Shown: one piece after another, positions 16,484 to 24,082 of the stretch | Layout of the letters: the number at the start of each line of letters is the position of its first letter | Numbering within the stretch: the stretch's first letter is position 1 | Origin: Deltaproteobacteria bacterium | GTDB taxonomy: Bacteria; Desulfobacterota; Dissulfuribacteria; Dissulfuribacterales; UBA3076 | Direction: 5' to 3' | DNA length: 39,874 bases | NCBI GenBank assembly: GCA_021159445.1 | Contig: JAGGRV010000431.1 | Coordinates: 1 to 39,874, forward strand | Translations under genes and position numbers: made by a program | The notes under the pieces: generated by a model | Databases searched by the model: none | Seen by the model: only the letters and a program-made list of their open reading frames with translations | Told to the model about the DNA's origin: nothing

Positions 16484-16744
16484 ATGAAACCAGAGAACAG
16501 CGAAGACAAAAAATATTTTTTTGATAAACCTGCAAGCATGAAGATACTGGCATGGTCTTTTTTGTTATCGCTCGTTCTTCTTCTTGCCCTGGAGTTCTTT
16601 ATTCACAAGCACACTTATTTCCCCTCGGAAGAATGGCCTGAATTTTATTGTGTATTTGCCTTTGTCGGCTTTGTGGCACTTGTTCTTTCCGCAAAATATA
16701 TCCTGCGGCCCCTTGTGAAGAGACGAGAGGATTACTATGACTGA
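16484..16744 (+). CDS. Small two-helix membrane protein (86 aa) in the antiporter operon
   Basis: An 86-aa protein with a hydrophilic N-terminus (MKPENSEDKKYFFDKPAS) and two membrane helices (about 19-40 and 53-71), then a basic/acidic tail RPLVKRREDYYD. A GGAAGGA ribosome-binding site precedes the ATG. The stop overlaps the start of the next antiporter subunit by 8 bases, so it is clearly part of the operon. No known Mrp, Mbh or Nuo subunit is recognised in it. It may be a lineage-specific accessory or assembly subunit. Confidence 0.8.
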   Translation: MKPENSEDKKYFFDKPASMKILAWSFLLSLVLLLALEFFIHKHTYFPSEEWPEFYCVFAFVGFVALVLSAKYILRPLVKRREDYYD

Positions 16745-18512
16745 AGTCCTGCCGCCAGCGGCCATTTTTATCATCGGAGGACTACTGGTTCCTCTGATAA
16801 AAGGGAAATGGAAAAGCGCCTACATGTTGCTCATCCCGGTGGTAGGTTTCATAAACCTGATCAATATCCCTGAAGGAACTCATTGGGTTGTAGAGTTTAT
16901 GGAATATGATCTTATCTTTGGTAAAGTGGACAGGCTGAGCCTCCTGTTCGGTTACATCTTCCATCTCATATCTTTCATAGCTATTCTCTATGCCATTCAC
17001 GTAAAAGACGATGTGCAGAATGTGGCCGGGCTGGTTTACGCCGGCAGTGCCCTGGGGGTTGTCTTTGCCGGAGACCTTTTTTCTTTCTTTGTCTTCTGGG
17101 AAATGCTCACTGTAGCTTCCATATTTCTTATCTGGGCCCGCAGGACAAAGGCAGCTCAAGGCGCAGGATACAGATATCTTCTTGTTCATGCAGCCGGAGG
17201 CCTGTGCCTTCTGGCAGGCATCGTCCTGTATGTGAATCAGACAGGCTCTATTGAGTTCGGGTATATCGGACTTAATGGACTTGCCACCTTATTAATTTTC
17301 CTGGGTTTTGGCCTGAATTGCGCATGGCCTCTTCTTCATCCATGGCTGACCGACGCCTATCCGGAGGCCACAATTACCGGAACCGTATTCCTGAGCGCTT
17401 TTACTACAAAATGTGCGGTCTACGCCCTGGCCAGGGCCTTTCCGGGCACCGAGGCCCTTATCTGGATCGGAGCGATTATGACCGCGTTCCCTATCTTCTA
17501 TGCGGTCATTGAAAATAACCTCAGGCGGGTGCTGTCCTATAGCTTGATCAACCAGGTGGGATTCATGGTATGCGGAATCGGCATTGGGACACAAATGGCC
17601 ATAAACGGCGCTGTTTCCCACGCCGTGAACGATATCCTCTTCAAGGCCCTGCTGTTCATGTCCATGGGCGCAGTGATGTATCGTAATAACAATAAAATCA
17701 ACTGCACTGCCCTGGGTGGACTGTACCGGACCATGCCGCTCACCTGTATCTGTTGTATAATAGGGGCTGCATCCATCTCGGCCGTTCCGCTTTTCAGCGG
17801 TTTTGTCAGCAAGTCAATGGTCATGAGTGCGGCTGCTGACGGTCATATGCAGATCATATGGTTCATCCTTCTGTTTGCCTCAGTCGGTGTATTAGAGCAT
17901 GCTGGTATCAAAATTCCGTTTTTTGCGTTCTTTGGACATGATTCCAGGCTGAGACCCAAGGAGGCACCCCTCCACATGCTTCTTGCCATGGGCATCGCAG
18001 CGTTCTTCTGCATCTTCAACGGGTCATTTCCCAGCTACCTGTATAGCCTGCTCCCATATCCGGTTGAGTATGTACCATACACGGTTCCGCATGTGGTAGG
18101 TCAGACCCAGCTCATTTTCTTTGCCGCCCTTGCCTTCATACTTCTCACGCTTTCCGGCATGTCTCCCGCCGAGATGAGGGCTGTCAATGTTGATGCTGAT
18201 TGGTTCTACCGCAAAGGTAGCGGTCTTTTTTACCGGGTCATGGATATTAGTATGAACGGATTGACCAGGGTCGCTGACAGGGTCATTGTGGGTGAGTTGA
18301 CCGGATCTATCTGCCGCATATCCCAACGCTGGCCTGAGGTCCTCTGCCTTGGGATTATGATTCCCTTGTGGAGTATCACCGGTGTAAAGGGAAAAGAACT
18401 CGAGGGCAAGATCGAAAGAACTCGAGTGGCCCTGCAAACACACACCTCACCCATAGGGATCAGTGCGGCTATAGCTACCATTTTTTTGGTGTTAATTTAC
18501 CTGTTAATGTGA
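16737..18512 (+). CDS. Antiporter-like subunit, NuoL/MrpD type (third of three)
   Basis: A 591-aa polytopic proton_antipo_M protein, longer than the other two, with a C-terminal extension of about 90 residues ending in a final hydrophobic helix (ISAAIATIFLVLIYLLM). Glu is kept in SFFVFWEMLTVASIF and Lys in LSAFTTKCAVYALAR. At the usual helix-7 lysine position it reads GFGLNCAWPLLHPWL, with Asn instead of Lys. I recall the same Asn in a subgroup annotated as Na+/H+ antiporter subunit D, so this may be a subgroup trait. The YPEATITGTVFL segment also fits that subgroup. It is the last gene of the operon. Confidence 0.9.
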   Translation: MTEVLPPAAIFIIGGLLVPLIKGKWKSAYMLLIPVVGFINLINIPEGTHWVVEFMEYDLIFGKVDRLSLLFGYIFHLISFIAILYAIHVKDDVQNVAGLVYAGSALGVVFAGDLFSFFVFWEMLTVASIFLIWARRTKAAQGAGYRYLLVHAAGGLCLLAGIVLYVNQTGSIEFGYIGLNGLATLLIFLGFGLNCAWPLLHPWLTDAYPEATITGTVFLSAFTTKCAVYALARAFPGTEALIWIGAIMTAFPIFYAVIENNLRRVLSYSLINQVGFMVCGIGIGTQMAINGAVSHAVNDILFKALLFMSMGAVMYRNNNKINCTALGGLYRTMPLTCICCIIGAASISAVPLFSGFVSKSMVMSAAADGHMQIIWFILLFASVGVLEHAGIKIPFFAFFGHDSRLRPKEAPLHMLLAMGIAAFFCIFNGSFPSYLYSLLPYPVEYVPYTVPHVVGQTQLIFFAALAFILLTLSGMSPAEMRAVNVDADWFYRKGSGLFYRVMDISMNGLTRVADRVIVGELTGSICRISQRWPEVLCLGIMIPLWSITGVKGKELEGKIERTRVALQTHTSPIGISAAIATIFLVLIYLLM

Positions 18513-18530
18513 TATAAATATAAAAAAATC

Positions 18531-18644
18531 GTAATAGTTCACCGCAGAGTGCACAGAGAGCGCAAAGAGAAGATAAATAGAAAAAATTCTTTACTCTGCG
18601 GTCTCCGCGTTCTCTGTGGTAAATAGAATTGGGTGAACTGTTAC
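18531..18644. repeat. MITE-like inverted repeat of the CACCGCAGAG type
   Basis: Outer arms GTAATAGTTCACC (18531-18543) and GGTGAACTGTTAC (18632-18644) enclose inner arms built from CGCAGAG/CACAGAGAG words and their complement TCTGCGG...TTCTCTGTGG. The whole 114 bases can fold into one long hairpin. This CGCAGAG-word class occurs in many bacterial genomes. It occupies the spacer after the antiporter operon and could end its transcript. Confidence 0.75.
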
Positions 18645-18686
18645 AAAACCATCAAAGATGCGGGCACGGAGAGGAGAAACGGATAT

Positions 18687-19169
18687 TTGGCTTCTATAGA
18701 ACAACTCAAAAGAATTCGACTCTTTGAAGATTTGACCGACGGCATGTTGGAACAGTTGCTTCCCCTGGCTCAAGAGCAATCGTTTGCGGAAAGGGAGATT
18801 ATTTTCGAACCAGGTAGTGAGGCCACCTACTTTTACTCACTGACCACAGGCAAGGTGTTACTCCAGGCAGAGCTTGCCTCAGCCCTTATTATTTCCCTCG
18901 GGGCCATTAAGCCGGGGTACTCGTTCGGCTGGTCTGCCCTTCTCCCCGGACCCGCCCACACTTCCCTTGCTGTTTGTATGGAACCATGCGAAATCCTGGT
19001 CATGCCCGGAGACAAATTTAAGGCCCTTCTTGATCAAGATCACACCATGGGATTCCTGGTTATGCAAAAGACTGCCACGATCCTTGAGAACCGTTTGGAA
19101 CGTCGTTCAGCACAGTTTGTCAAGGTAATAACCAAACACCCCGATATAGCAACGCTCTTGGGTTTGTAG
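18687..19169 (+). CDS. Cyclic-nucleotide-binding-fold (cNMP) protein without HTH
   Basis: A 160-aa protein formed by one cNMP-binding beta-barrel of the CRP/FNR superfamily: LFEDLTDGMLEQL at the start, EREIIFEPGSEATYFYSLTTGKV, then CEILVMPGDKFKALL and the C-helix. No DNA-binding helix-turn-helix follows. The phosphate-binding cassette region (KPGYSFGWSALLPGPAHTS) keeps a Gly-x-Gly-like turn but lacks the canonical GE...R-A pair. It is therefore probably not a classical cAMP binder and may sense another ligand or redox state through its cysteines. TTG at 18687, with GAGGAG about 10 bases upstream, is preferred over GTG at 18633, which lies inside the inverted repeat. Confidence 0.8.
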   Translation: MASIEQLKRIRLFEDLTDGMLEQLLPLAQEQSFAEREIIFEPGSEATYFYSLTTGKVLLQAELASALIISLGAIKPGYSFGWSALLPGPAHTSLAVCMEPCEILVMPGDKFKALLDQDHTMGFLVMQKTATILENRLERRSAQFVKVITKHPDIATLLGL

Positions 19170-19177
19170 AAGGGGGC

Positions 19178-20704
19178 TTAGCCTTCATGTGAGTGCGGCT
19201 CAAAAGGCAGCCTGATGACAAAAGTTGACCCTTTTCCAGGTTCAGAGTCTACTTTTATGGTTCCGCCATGCTCGTGGACTGTTTTCCGGGTAATCAGCAG
19301 GCCGAGGCCCGTACCTCTTGACCCCTTGGTGCTGAATAGAGAGCTAAAGATCTGCTTTCTTACGGCCTCATCCATACCACAACCATTGTCAGAGACCTGA
19401 AGAGTAAACGCTCCATCACTTTCGCGCCTTGTGGTCACCCGCACCAGGTGTTCCTTGCCCTCGTTTTCATCAAATATAGCGGCATCAATGGCATTGGAAA
19501 CCAGGTTAAGCAGACAGCGATGAATTCCTTTGGGGTCTAAAGATGCATCGCCTATGGTTGGATCAAGATCTATGACAATCTCTACTCCGGATTCTTTTGC
19601 CTTGAGATCCATTAGGTTGCATACCTCTTCCGCAATTGAATTCGGGGAGCACTTTTCATATTCAGGCTCACGTTCCTTGGAATAGTTGAGGAGATCCATA
19701 GCCAAGCCGGAGATCCTGTCAATATTCCTTTGCACCATGTCCCAGCCGGTACGAAGTCTATGCATATCCTCTTTCTTAAGTGCGTTGTCTACTATATAGA
19801 CTCCTCCCTTAAGACCACCTAAGATGTTTTTGATACCGTGGGCAAGTCCGGCCACAGTTTCTCCAGTGGCAGCCAACCTTTCGGACTTGATCAATTCCTG
19901 CTGTAGCTGCTTGATCTCCCTCAGATCGTGGAGGAAACCCACACTGCCGATGACCTCACCATCTTGATACAGAACAGTTCCTGAAAACTTAACCGGTATC
20001 TTGTCACCGTCCTTTCCCAAAACAAAGGTCTCTCGCCAAACATGCATTTCTTGTCTTTCTGGTTCTTTGCCATGCAGACCTTGCATGATTTCTTCGGCTG
20101 TCTCTGGTGGATAGAGACTCTTTATATCAATCTTCCCTATTACCTCATCCTTGGAATATCCAAATATTCTCTCATCCCCTCGATTAAAGATCATTATTTT
20201 TCCCTGCTTATCAGTGCCGACTATACCGTCGATGGAACGCTGAATCAGATTGTCTTCAAACTCGTACCTCTGTCTTATTTCTTCCGTGGCTTGCTTAACC
20301 TTATCTTCCAAATTATCGGTATATTCCTTGAGCATCCTCCTTAAATGAAGCCTTTCCTCTGCCCGTTTTAAGGCAACCGCCAGGGCTTCGTCCACAATAG
20401 GCTTGGTGACAAAATCAGAGGCCTCAAGTTGCAGAGATTGGATAGCCACGTCCATATCGCCATGCCCGGTAACAACTATCACCTCGGTTTCAGGGCTTAT
20501 TTCCTTAATCTTTTTCAATACCTCGATGCCATCCATGCCGGGCATCTTTATATCAGTTAAGACAATTGGGGGGGCTTCTTTCTCAAATAACTCAAGGCCG
20601 CTTTTGCCGTCCTCTGCGGTCAGCACCTCGTAGCCATCAGCTCTCAGCGACATTCCCACAATTTTTCTTGCCGGCTCTTCATCATCAATAAGTAACAGCT
20701 TCAA
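19178..20704 (-). CDS. Hybrid receiver-PAS-histidine kinase
   Basis: A 508-aa soluble protein. The receiver (1-120) has acidic pair Asp7-Asp8, Asp51 in VLTDIKMPGMDG and Lys in TKPIVDE. A coiled coil leads to a PAS/PAC domain (about 145-262), then HisKA with His289 in GLAHGIKNILGG and a HATPase domain (N-box NLVSNAIDAA, G1 DNGCGM, G2 GTGLGL). The H-box HGIKN is a variant of HExxN found in a subset of kinases, lacking the Glu normally used as general base. The N-terminal receiver can gate kinase output. It is convergent with the cNMP protein, only 8 bp apart. Its upstream spacer holds the four-helix-bundle gene remnant. Confidence 0.93.
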   Translation of the reverse strand: MKLLLIDDEEPARKIVGMSLRADGYEVLTAEDGKSGLELFEKEAPPIVLTDIKMPGMDGIEVLKKIKEISPETEVIVVTGHGDMDVAIQSLQLEASDFVTKPIVDEALAVALKRAEERLHLRRMLKEYTDNLEDKVKQATEEIRQRYEFEDNLIQRSIDGIVGTDKQGKIMIFNRGDERIFGYSKDEVIGKIDIKSLYPPETAEEIMQGLHGKEPERQEMHVWRETFVLGKDGDKIPVKFSGTVLYQDGEVIGSVGFLHDLREIKQLQQELIKSERLAATGETVAGLAHGIKNILGGLKGGVYIVDNALKKEDMHRLRTGWDMVQRNIDRISGLAMDLLNYSKEREPEYEKCSPNSIAEEVCNLMDLKAKESGVEIVIDLDPTIGDASLDPKGIHRCLLNLVSNAIDAAIFDENEGKEHLVRVTTRRESDGAFTLQVSDNGCGMDEAVRKQIFSSLFSTKGSRGTGLGLLITRKTVHEHGGTIKVDSEPGKGSTFVIRLPFEPHSHEG

Positions 20705-20727
20705 TATATTGCCCCACTGTTAGAATG

Positions 20728-20853
20728 TTATTTAAGCGTTTGCGGAACGTTGAAATTAGAAATTAGAAATTTGGCCTTCATGCTATCGTACCAGACCATA
20801 TCTGATAACTCTTCTGCCGGTTTGTAAACATCCAAATCGTAAGCTCGTTTCAT
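20728..20853 (-). pseudogene. Truncated four-helix-bundle (23S intervening-sequence protein-like) gene remnant
   Basis: A 41-codon ORF starting MKRAYDLDVYKPAEELSDMV. This closely recalls the N-terminus of the four-helix-bundle / S23 intervening-sequence protein family (about 120 aa). After WYDS the sequence switches to repeat-derived residues (MKAKFLISNFNVP) and stops, so about two thirds of the gene is missing. GGAG precedes the ATG (GCAGGAGATG). Flanks carry AAATT-word repeats. An inverted, more decayed copy lies at 23876-23981. Family identification is from memory of the N-terminal signature, not from a search. Confidence 0.6.
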
Positions 20854-20861
20854 CTCCTGCA

Positions 20862-20904
20862 AATTTCTACTTTCCAATTTCAAGTTTCAAGCCGTGAACG
20901 GCTA
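20862..20904 (-). repeat. 43-bp repeat arm, left copy
   Basis: The reverse complement of this segment is identical, base for base over 43 positions, to 23876-23918. It contains the palindrome GCCGTTCACGGC and AAATTGGAAA-type words. It starts only a few bases beyond the stop codon of the kinase at 20909, mirroring the right copy, which begins within the stop codon of the receiver gene. Confidence 0.85.
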
Positions 20905-20908
20905 CCCA

Positions 20909-22606
20909 TTATTTAGCATCTGAACATGGAGGAAATTTCAACAGAAATGTTGTACCAGTCCCTACCTCAGTCTTTACCTCTATAGTTCCACCATAATCCT
21001 TGACAATTCCATAGCTGATGGACAGACCTAATCCCGTTCCCACACCCACTTTTTTGGTGGTAAAGAATGGTTCAAATATTTTATCCAATACATTTTCGGG
21101 AATACCGTTTCCCGTATCGGATACAGAAATTGCAACCCGTCCTCTGTCTGAAAATGACTTAATTGTTACCTTACCACCTGGTTCGCCTTTTTCCTCAATG
21201 GCTTGCCGGGCATTGACAACCAGGTTTAAAAGGACCTGCTCCAACTTATTACTATCTGCCATTATATGGGGCGGGTTATCATCCAGGTCCAAATCTATCT
21301 CTATATCACGCACCTTGAACTGTTGTCCCAATATCCCAATAATATTTCTGATAGGCACATTCACATCAAGCTCTGTTGTTTTGACACCGATCCTTGAAAA
21401 ATCCCGCATATGATTGATGATTGCCGCTGCCCTGTCTACCTGACCAACAATTTGTTCAGTCACAGTTCTTAATTCTTCATCCTTAATCTTTTTGCCCTTG
21501 TCGATCATCTTTGACAGAAACGTAGCGCCCATTCTAATAACACTTAACGGTTGATTTAACTCGTGGGCTACGCCTGATGCCATCTCACCCAAGGTGGACA
21601 TCTTGCTGGCCTGAACTAACTGGGTCCTTTTTTCTAATTTCTTTATCTCTTTTTCAGAAATATCCAGTTTGGAGACCATATGTTTAAAGGAATCCGCCAA
21701 CTGGACCATCTCGTCACCCACATGGGTTTTATATACTTTGCATTCACGACACTCGTCCAGTTTTTCTGGAAAGCTCCCTGATGGCTGGCCGAAACAGAGT
21801 GTTCCGTCCACGTACCAGCACATTGTCGAAGTATTTCCATATGCAGGGCAGTCGGTTTTTGTGCATTTTTCTATCTCCCAGCATTTGACCTCTCTACCAA
21901 AATCAACCTCTGTTTTCCCACGGCTGATTTCATCGGCTAATCGCGCAAGTTGGGCAAGGGGCCGGGTAACGAATCTGGATAAGAAAATGAATAAGAAGAC
22001 ACCCACAATTACAAGGGAAGCCAGGCCCCAGACAATCTCTCTATTCCTGACTTCTGCTACTCGCTTCTCTACGGGGCCCCAGCTGATTCCTACGGTTAGG
22101 ATCCCCAATATTTCATTTTCACTTCCATGGCATTTATAACAGGTTTCCTCATTCGGGATAGGCATGGCATGGAGAAGTATCTTTTCTCCTTCCTGCACCT
22201 CTAGGTCCTTCGCCAGGGAACCGGTGCGTAATGCCTCTTCAGTGGCATGTGAATCGTCAAGCATTTTTATATTGGCTGGTAATCCACTGTATTTGATGCT
22301 GCCTGTAAGATCGCAAAGATTTACTACTCTCACGTCTGTTAATTTATACAAGCTTTCCAAGATGGCCTGTACGGCCTCCATGTCTCCGTCGAGCATAGGG
22401 TACTCAATACTTCTTAATACCGTGTCACTGATCTCATATGCCCGCTCCTCCTGCTTTCCAAAGTGATACTTAATTCGCATTACCATATCGTAGTAAGTAA
22501 GGAGGCCTATTACTACGATTAAGATCACGCCCATACCCATTATTACCTTGTCTCTTACGCTGGATATGCGTAATTTTGACCATAATCTGTCCAAAAGAGG
22601 TGTCAT
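20909..22606 (-). CDS. Membrane sensor histidine kinase with periplasmic c-heme motif and two-CW-like Cys domain
   Basis: A 565-aa protein with TM1 about 20-40, a periplasmic sensor (about 41-190) and TM2 about 192-212. The sensor contains the c-heme attachment motif CYKCH (156-160). The HAMP region is split: its first helix follows TM2 (RFVTRPLAQLARLADEI). A cysteine domain is then inserted (Cys242, 248, 253, 263, 271, 286, 289), and the second helix follows (VGDEMVQLADSFKHMV). HisKA His348 lies in GVAHELNQPL; the HATPase has G1 DTGNGI and G2 GTGLGLS. The cysteine domain matches what I know as the two-CW domain (CW at 242 and 263). The architecture suggests a kinase sensing redox or a heme ligand on one side of the membrane and thiol or metal state on the other. 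The gene lies downstream of a tetraheme cytochrome gene and is probably co-transcribed with it. Confidence 0.93.
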   Translation of the reverse strand: MTPLLDRLWSKLRISSVRDKVIMGMGVILIVVIGLLTYYDMVMRIKYHFGKQEERAYEISDTVLRSIEYPMLDGDMEAVQAILESLYKLTDVRVVNLCDLTGSIKYSGLPANIKMLDDSHATEEALRTGSLAKDLEVQEGEKILLHAMPIPNEETCYKCHGSENEILGILTVGISWGPVEKRVAEVRNREIVWGLASLVIVGVFLFIFLSRFVTRPLAQLARLADEISRGKTEVDFGREVKCWEIEKCTKTDCPAYGNTSTMCWYVDGTLCFGQPSGSFPEKLDECRECKVYKTHVGDEMVQLADSFKHMVSKLDISEKEIKKLEKRTQLVQASKMSTLGEMASGVAHELNQPLSVIRMGATFLSKMIDKGKKIKDEELRTVTEQIVGQVDRAAAIINHMRDFSRIGVKTTELDVNVPIRNIIGILGQQFKVRDIEIDLDLDDNPPHIMADSNKLEQVLLNLVVNARQAIEEKGEPGGKVTIKSFSDRGRVAISVSDTGNGIPENVLDKIFEPFFTTKKVGVGTGLGLSISYGIVKDYGGTIEVKTEVGTGTTFLLKFPPCSDAK

Positions 22607-22665
22607 TTTACCTGTCCCTCAATTCCCCATACGCTCATACTGATGATGGCATGTAGTGCAGCGGC

Positions 22666-23106
22666 TCAATATCCCGGATGCTTGTGCCCGCTGTGACAGC
22701 TTGTACATATATTCTTTGGAATGCTCAATGTCTCTTGATGTTCCAGCCTGGTCGGAGCCTTGAGATGTAAGCTGGCCGGACCATGGCAACTTTCACACTG
22801 TTTATTGACCATCCTTGGGGTTTTTTCCACACTGACAAATCCTCCCTTTTTCCCAAAGCCGGTCGTATGGCAAGGCAGACAGTCTGGGTCATGATCTCTT
22901 TTTCTCATCTGTATGACCCGAAAATTCCTTGAGTATTTCCAGGAGAGATAGCTTTCCACATGCCCTGCGTGGCATTCTTTGCACTTGTCCATTCCAACAT
23001 AGGTGGCCTTCTCTTTTTCAGCCTGAAGATACGGTGTGTTAAAGGCAAACAAATATAAAGCAACAAGCCCGGTGGTCATGGTGATAAATAGTTTTTTCAT
23101 TTTCAT
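22666..23106 (-). CDS. Periplasmic tetraheme cytochrome c (c554-like family)
   Basis: A 146-aa secreted protein. An N-terminal signal peptide (MKMKKLFITMTTGLVALYLF, then FNTPYLQA) precedes four heme-binding motifs: CKECH, CLPCH, CESCH and CTSCH. The stretch CHTTGFGKKGGFVS and CESCHGPASLHLKAP fits the cytochrome c554/c-prime-type multiheme family. ATG at 23106 is chosen because AAAGGAG lies 7 bases upstream and the signal peptide then begins correctly. It is paralogous to the cytochrome at 26699, with the same motif order and conserved YVG, TTG(F/Y)GK and GGFVS. It precedes the heme-motif kinase on the same strand by 59 bp, and may deliver electrons or signal to it; that link is inferred. Confidence 0.93.
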   Translation of the reverse strand: MKMKKLFITMTTGLVALYLFAFNTPYLQAEKEKATYVGMDKCKECHAGHVESYLSWKYSRNFRVIQMRKRDHDPDCLPCHTTGFGKKGGFVSVEKTPRMVNKQCESCHGPASLHLKAPTRLEHQETLSIPKNICTSCHSGHKHPGY

Positions 23107-23176
23107 CTTCAAGCTCCTTTGGCCAGAATCCACGTCGAGGATCTGAAAACAAATAGCATTTTATCCTATCGTACGA

Positions 23177-23221
23177 AGCATGGAGAATAAAACGGTGCTG
23201 AACTGAATAGCGCTCCATGCT
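23177..23221. promoter_or_regulatory. 9-bp inverted repeat in the divergent promoter region
   Basis: AGCATGGAG (23177-23185) and CTCCATGCT (23213-23221) form perfect arms around 27 bases, in the 337-bp divergent spacer (23107-23443) between the tetraheme cytochrome and a response regulator. It is a possible shared operator. No strong sigma-70 or sigma-54 promoter was recognised, and no gene is seen in the rest of the spacer. Confidence 0.35.
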
Positions 23222-23443
23222 ATTTTGCGAACTCTATGGATATTATATAGAAGCCTGGTCCTTGGATCAACCACACCTAAGAACTTTAATCATGTATTAT
23301 ATGGAAATCTTAAGGTGAAGTAAAAACCTGCATTATTGCCATTTTGTCTTTCAAAGCGCAGCATTCTGTGCTATGTATTTGTTCAGGTAAAGAGATAGGC
23401 TTGCCTAAGGGCTTTCTCAGTAATTATAGGAGTGAGGAAGGAA

Positions 23444-23878
23444 ATGGCTAAAAAGATACTTATCGTGGACGATGAGCCTGATATTATTACCTTTATCAGC
23501 GCAGTCCTTGAAGACAACGGTTATTCAAGCATAAGTGCCAACAATGGGATTGAGGGACTTGAACTCTTGCGCAAAGAGAAGCCTGATCTGGTTTTGCTCG
23601 ATCTTATGATGCCCAAAAAAAGTGGCATTGCCATGTTTCAAGAGTTAAGATCGGATCCGGACATGAGCAATACTCCCGTGATCGTGCAGACCGGGGTCTC
23701 TGAGGTGACAGGGGTCAATTTCAGGAACTTCATGTTCAAACAACCGCTTCGGGATGAAAAGAAATTTGTCGAGAGCACGGGATTAACAAAATATACTATT
23801 CCAGACGGCTATATTGAAAAACCAATTGATCCTGTTGAGTTGATTGAAGTAATTAAGAAAGCCTTAAAAGAAACATAG
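23444..23878 (+). CDS. Single-domain response regulator with internal insertion
   Basis: A 144-aa receiver protein with acidic pair Asp9-Asp10 (ILIVDDEP), phosphoacceptor Asp53 (VLLDLMMPKKSG), Thr in IVQTGVSEV and Lys in YIEKPIDP. Between the Thr and Lys strands it carries an extra segment of about 25 residues (NFRNFMFKQPLRDEKKF, then VESTGLTKYT), longer than a standard CheY fold. No output domain. The ATG at 23444 is used; a GTG at 23432 is a weaker option. It is divergent from the tetraheme cytochrome/kinase pair and is a plausible partner of that kinase. Confidence 0.92.
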   Translation: MAKKILIVDDEPDIITFISAVLEDNGYSSISANNGIEGLELLRKEKPDLVLLDLMMPKKSGIAMFQELRSDPDMSNTPVIVQTGVSEVTGVNFRNFMFKQPLRDEKKFVESTGLTKYTIPDGYIEKPIDPVELIEVIKKALKET

Positions 23879-23981
23879 CCGTTCACGGCTTGAAACTTGA
23901 AATTGGAAAGTAGAAATTGGGGAGAGATGAAACGAGTCTACACAAAAGCATGAAGGCCAAATTTCTAACTTCAACGTTCCG
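23876..23981 (+). pseudogene. Decayed four-helix-bundle gene remnant and repeat arm, right copy
   Basis: The first 43 bases (23876-23918) are identical to the reverse complement of 20862-20904. Then ATGAAACGAG continues as in the left remnant, but reads only MKRVYTKA before a stop. About 70 bases present in the left copy are missing. It resumes with GCATGAAGGCCAAATTTCTAA and CTTCAACGTTCCG, matching the left copy again. The repeat begins inside the receiver stop codon TAG. Confidence 0.65.
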
Positions 23982-24082
23982 TGCGTGAATTCCCCTGCTC
24001 TATACAAATCGACAAAACCGGCTTCTTGAATAATAGATTGAGACGACCTCAGAGGTCGTCTCAATCCTTATTGATTTGTTGG

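Noticed and set aside
10556..18512. A membrane-bound hydrogenase (Mbh) or complex I operon
   Set aside because: No [NiFe] large or small subunit, NuoB/C/D/H/I homologue or ferredoxin-type subunit is encoded in the cluster.
20728..20853. Part of a diversity-generating retroelement (Avd is also a four-helix bundle)
   Set aside because: No reverse transcriptase, template repeat or variable repeat is visible; only a truncated N-terminus of the bundle protein remains.
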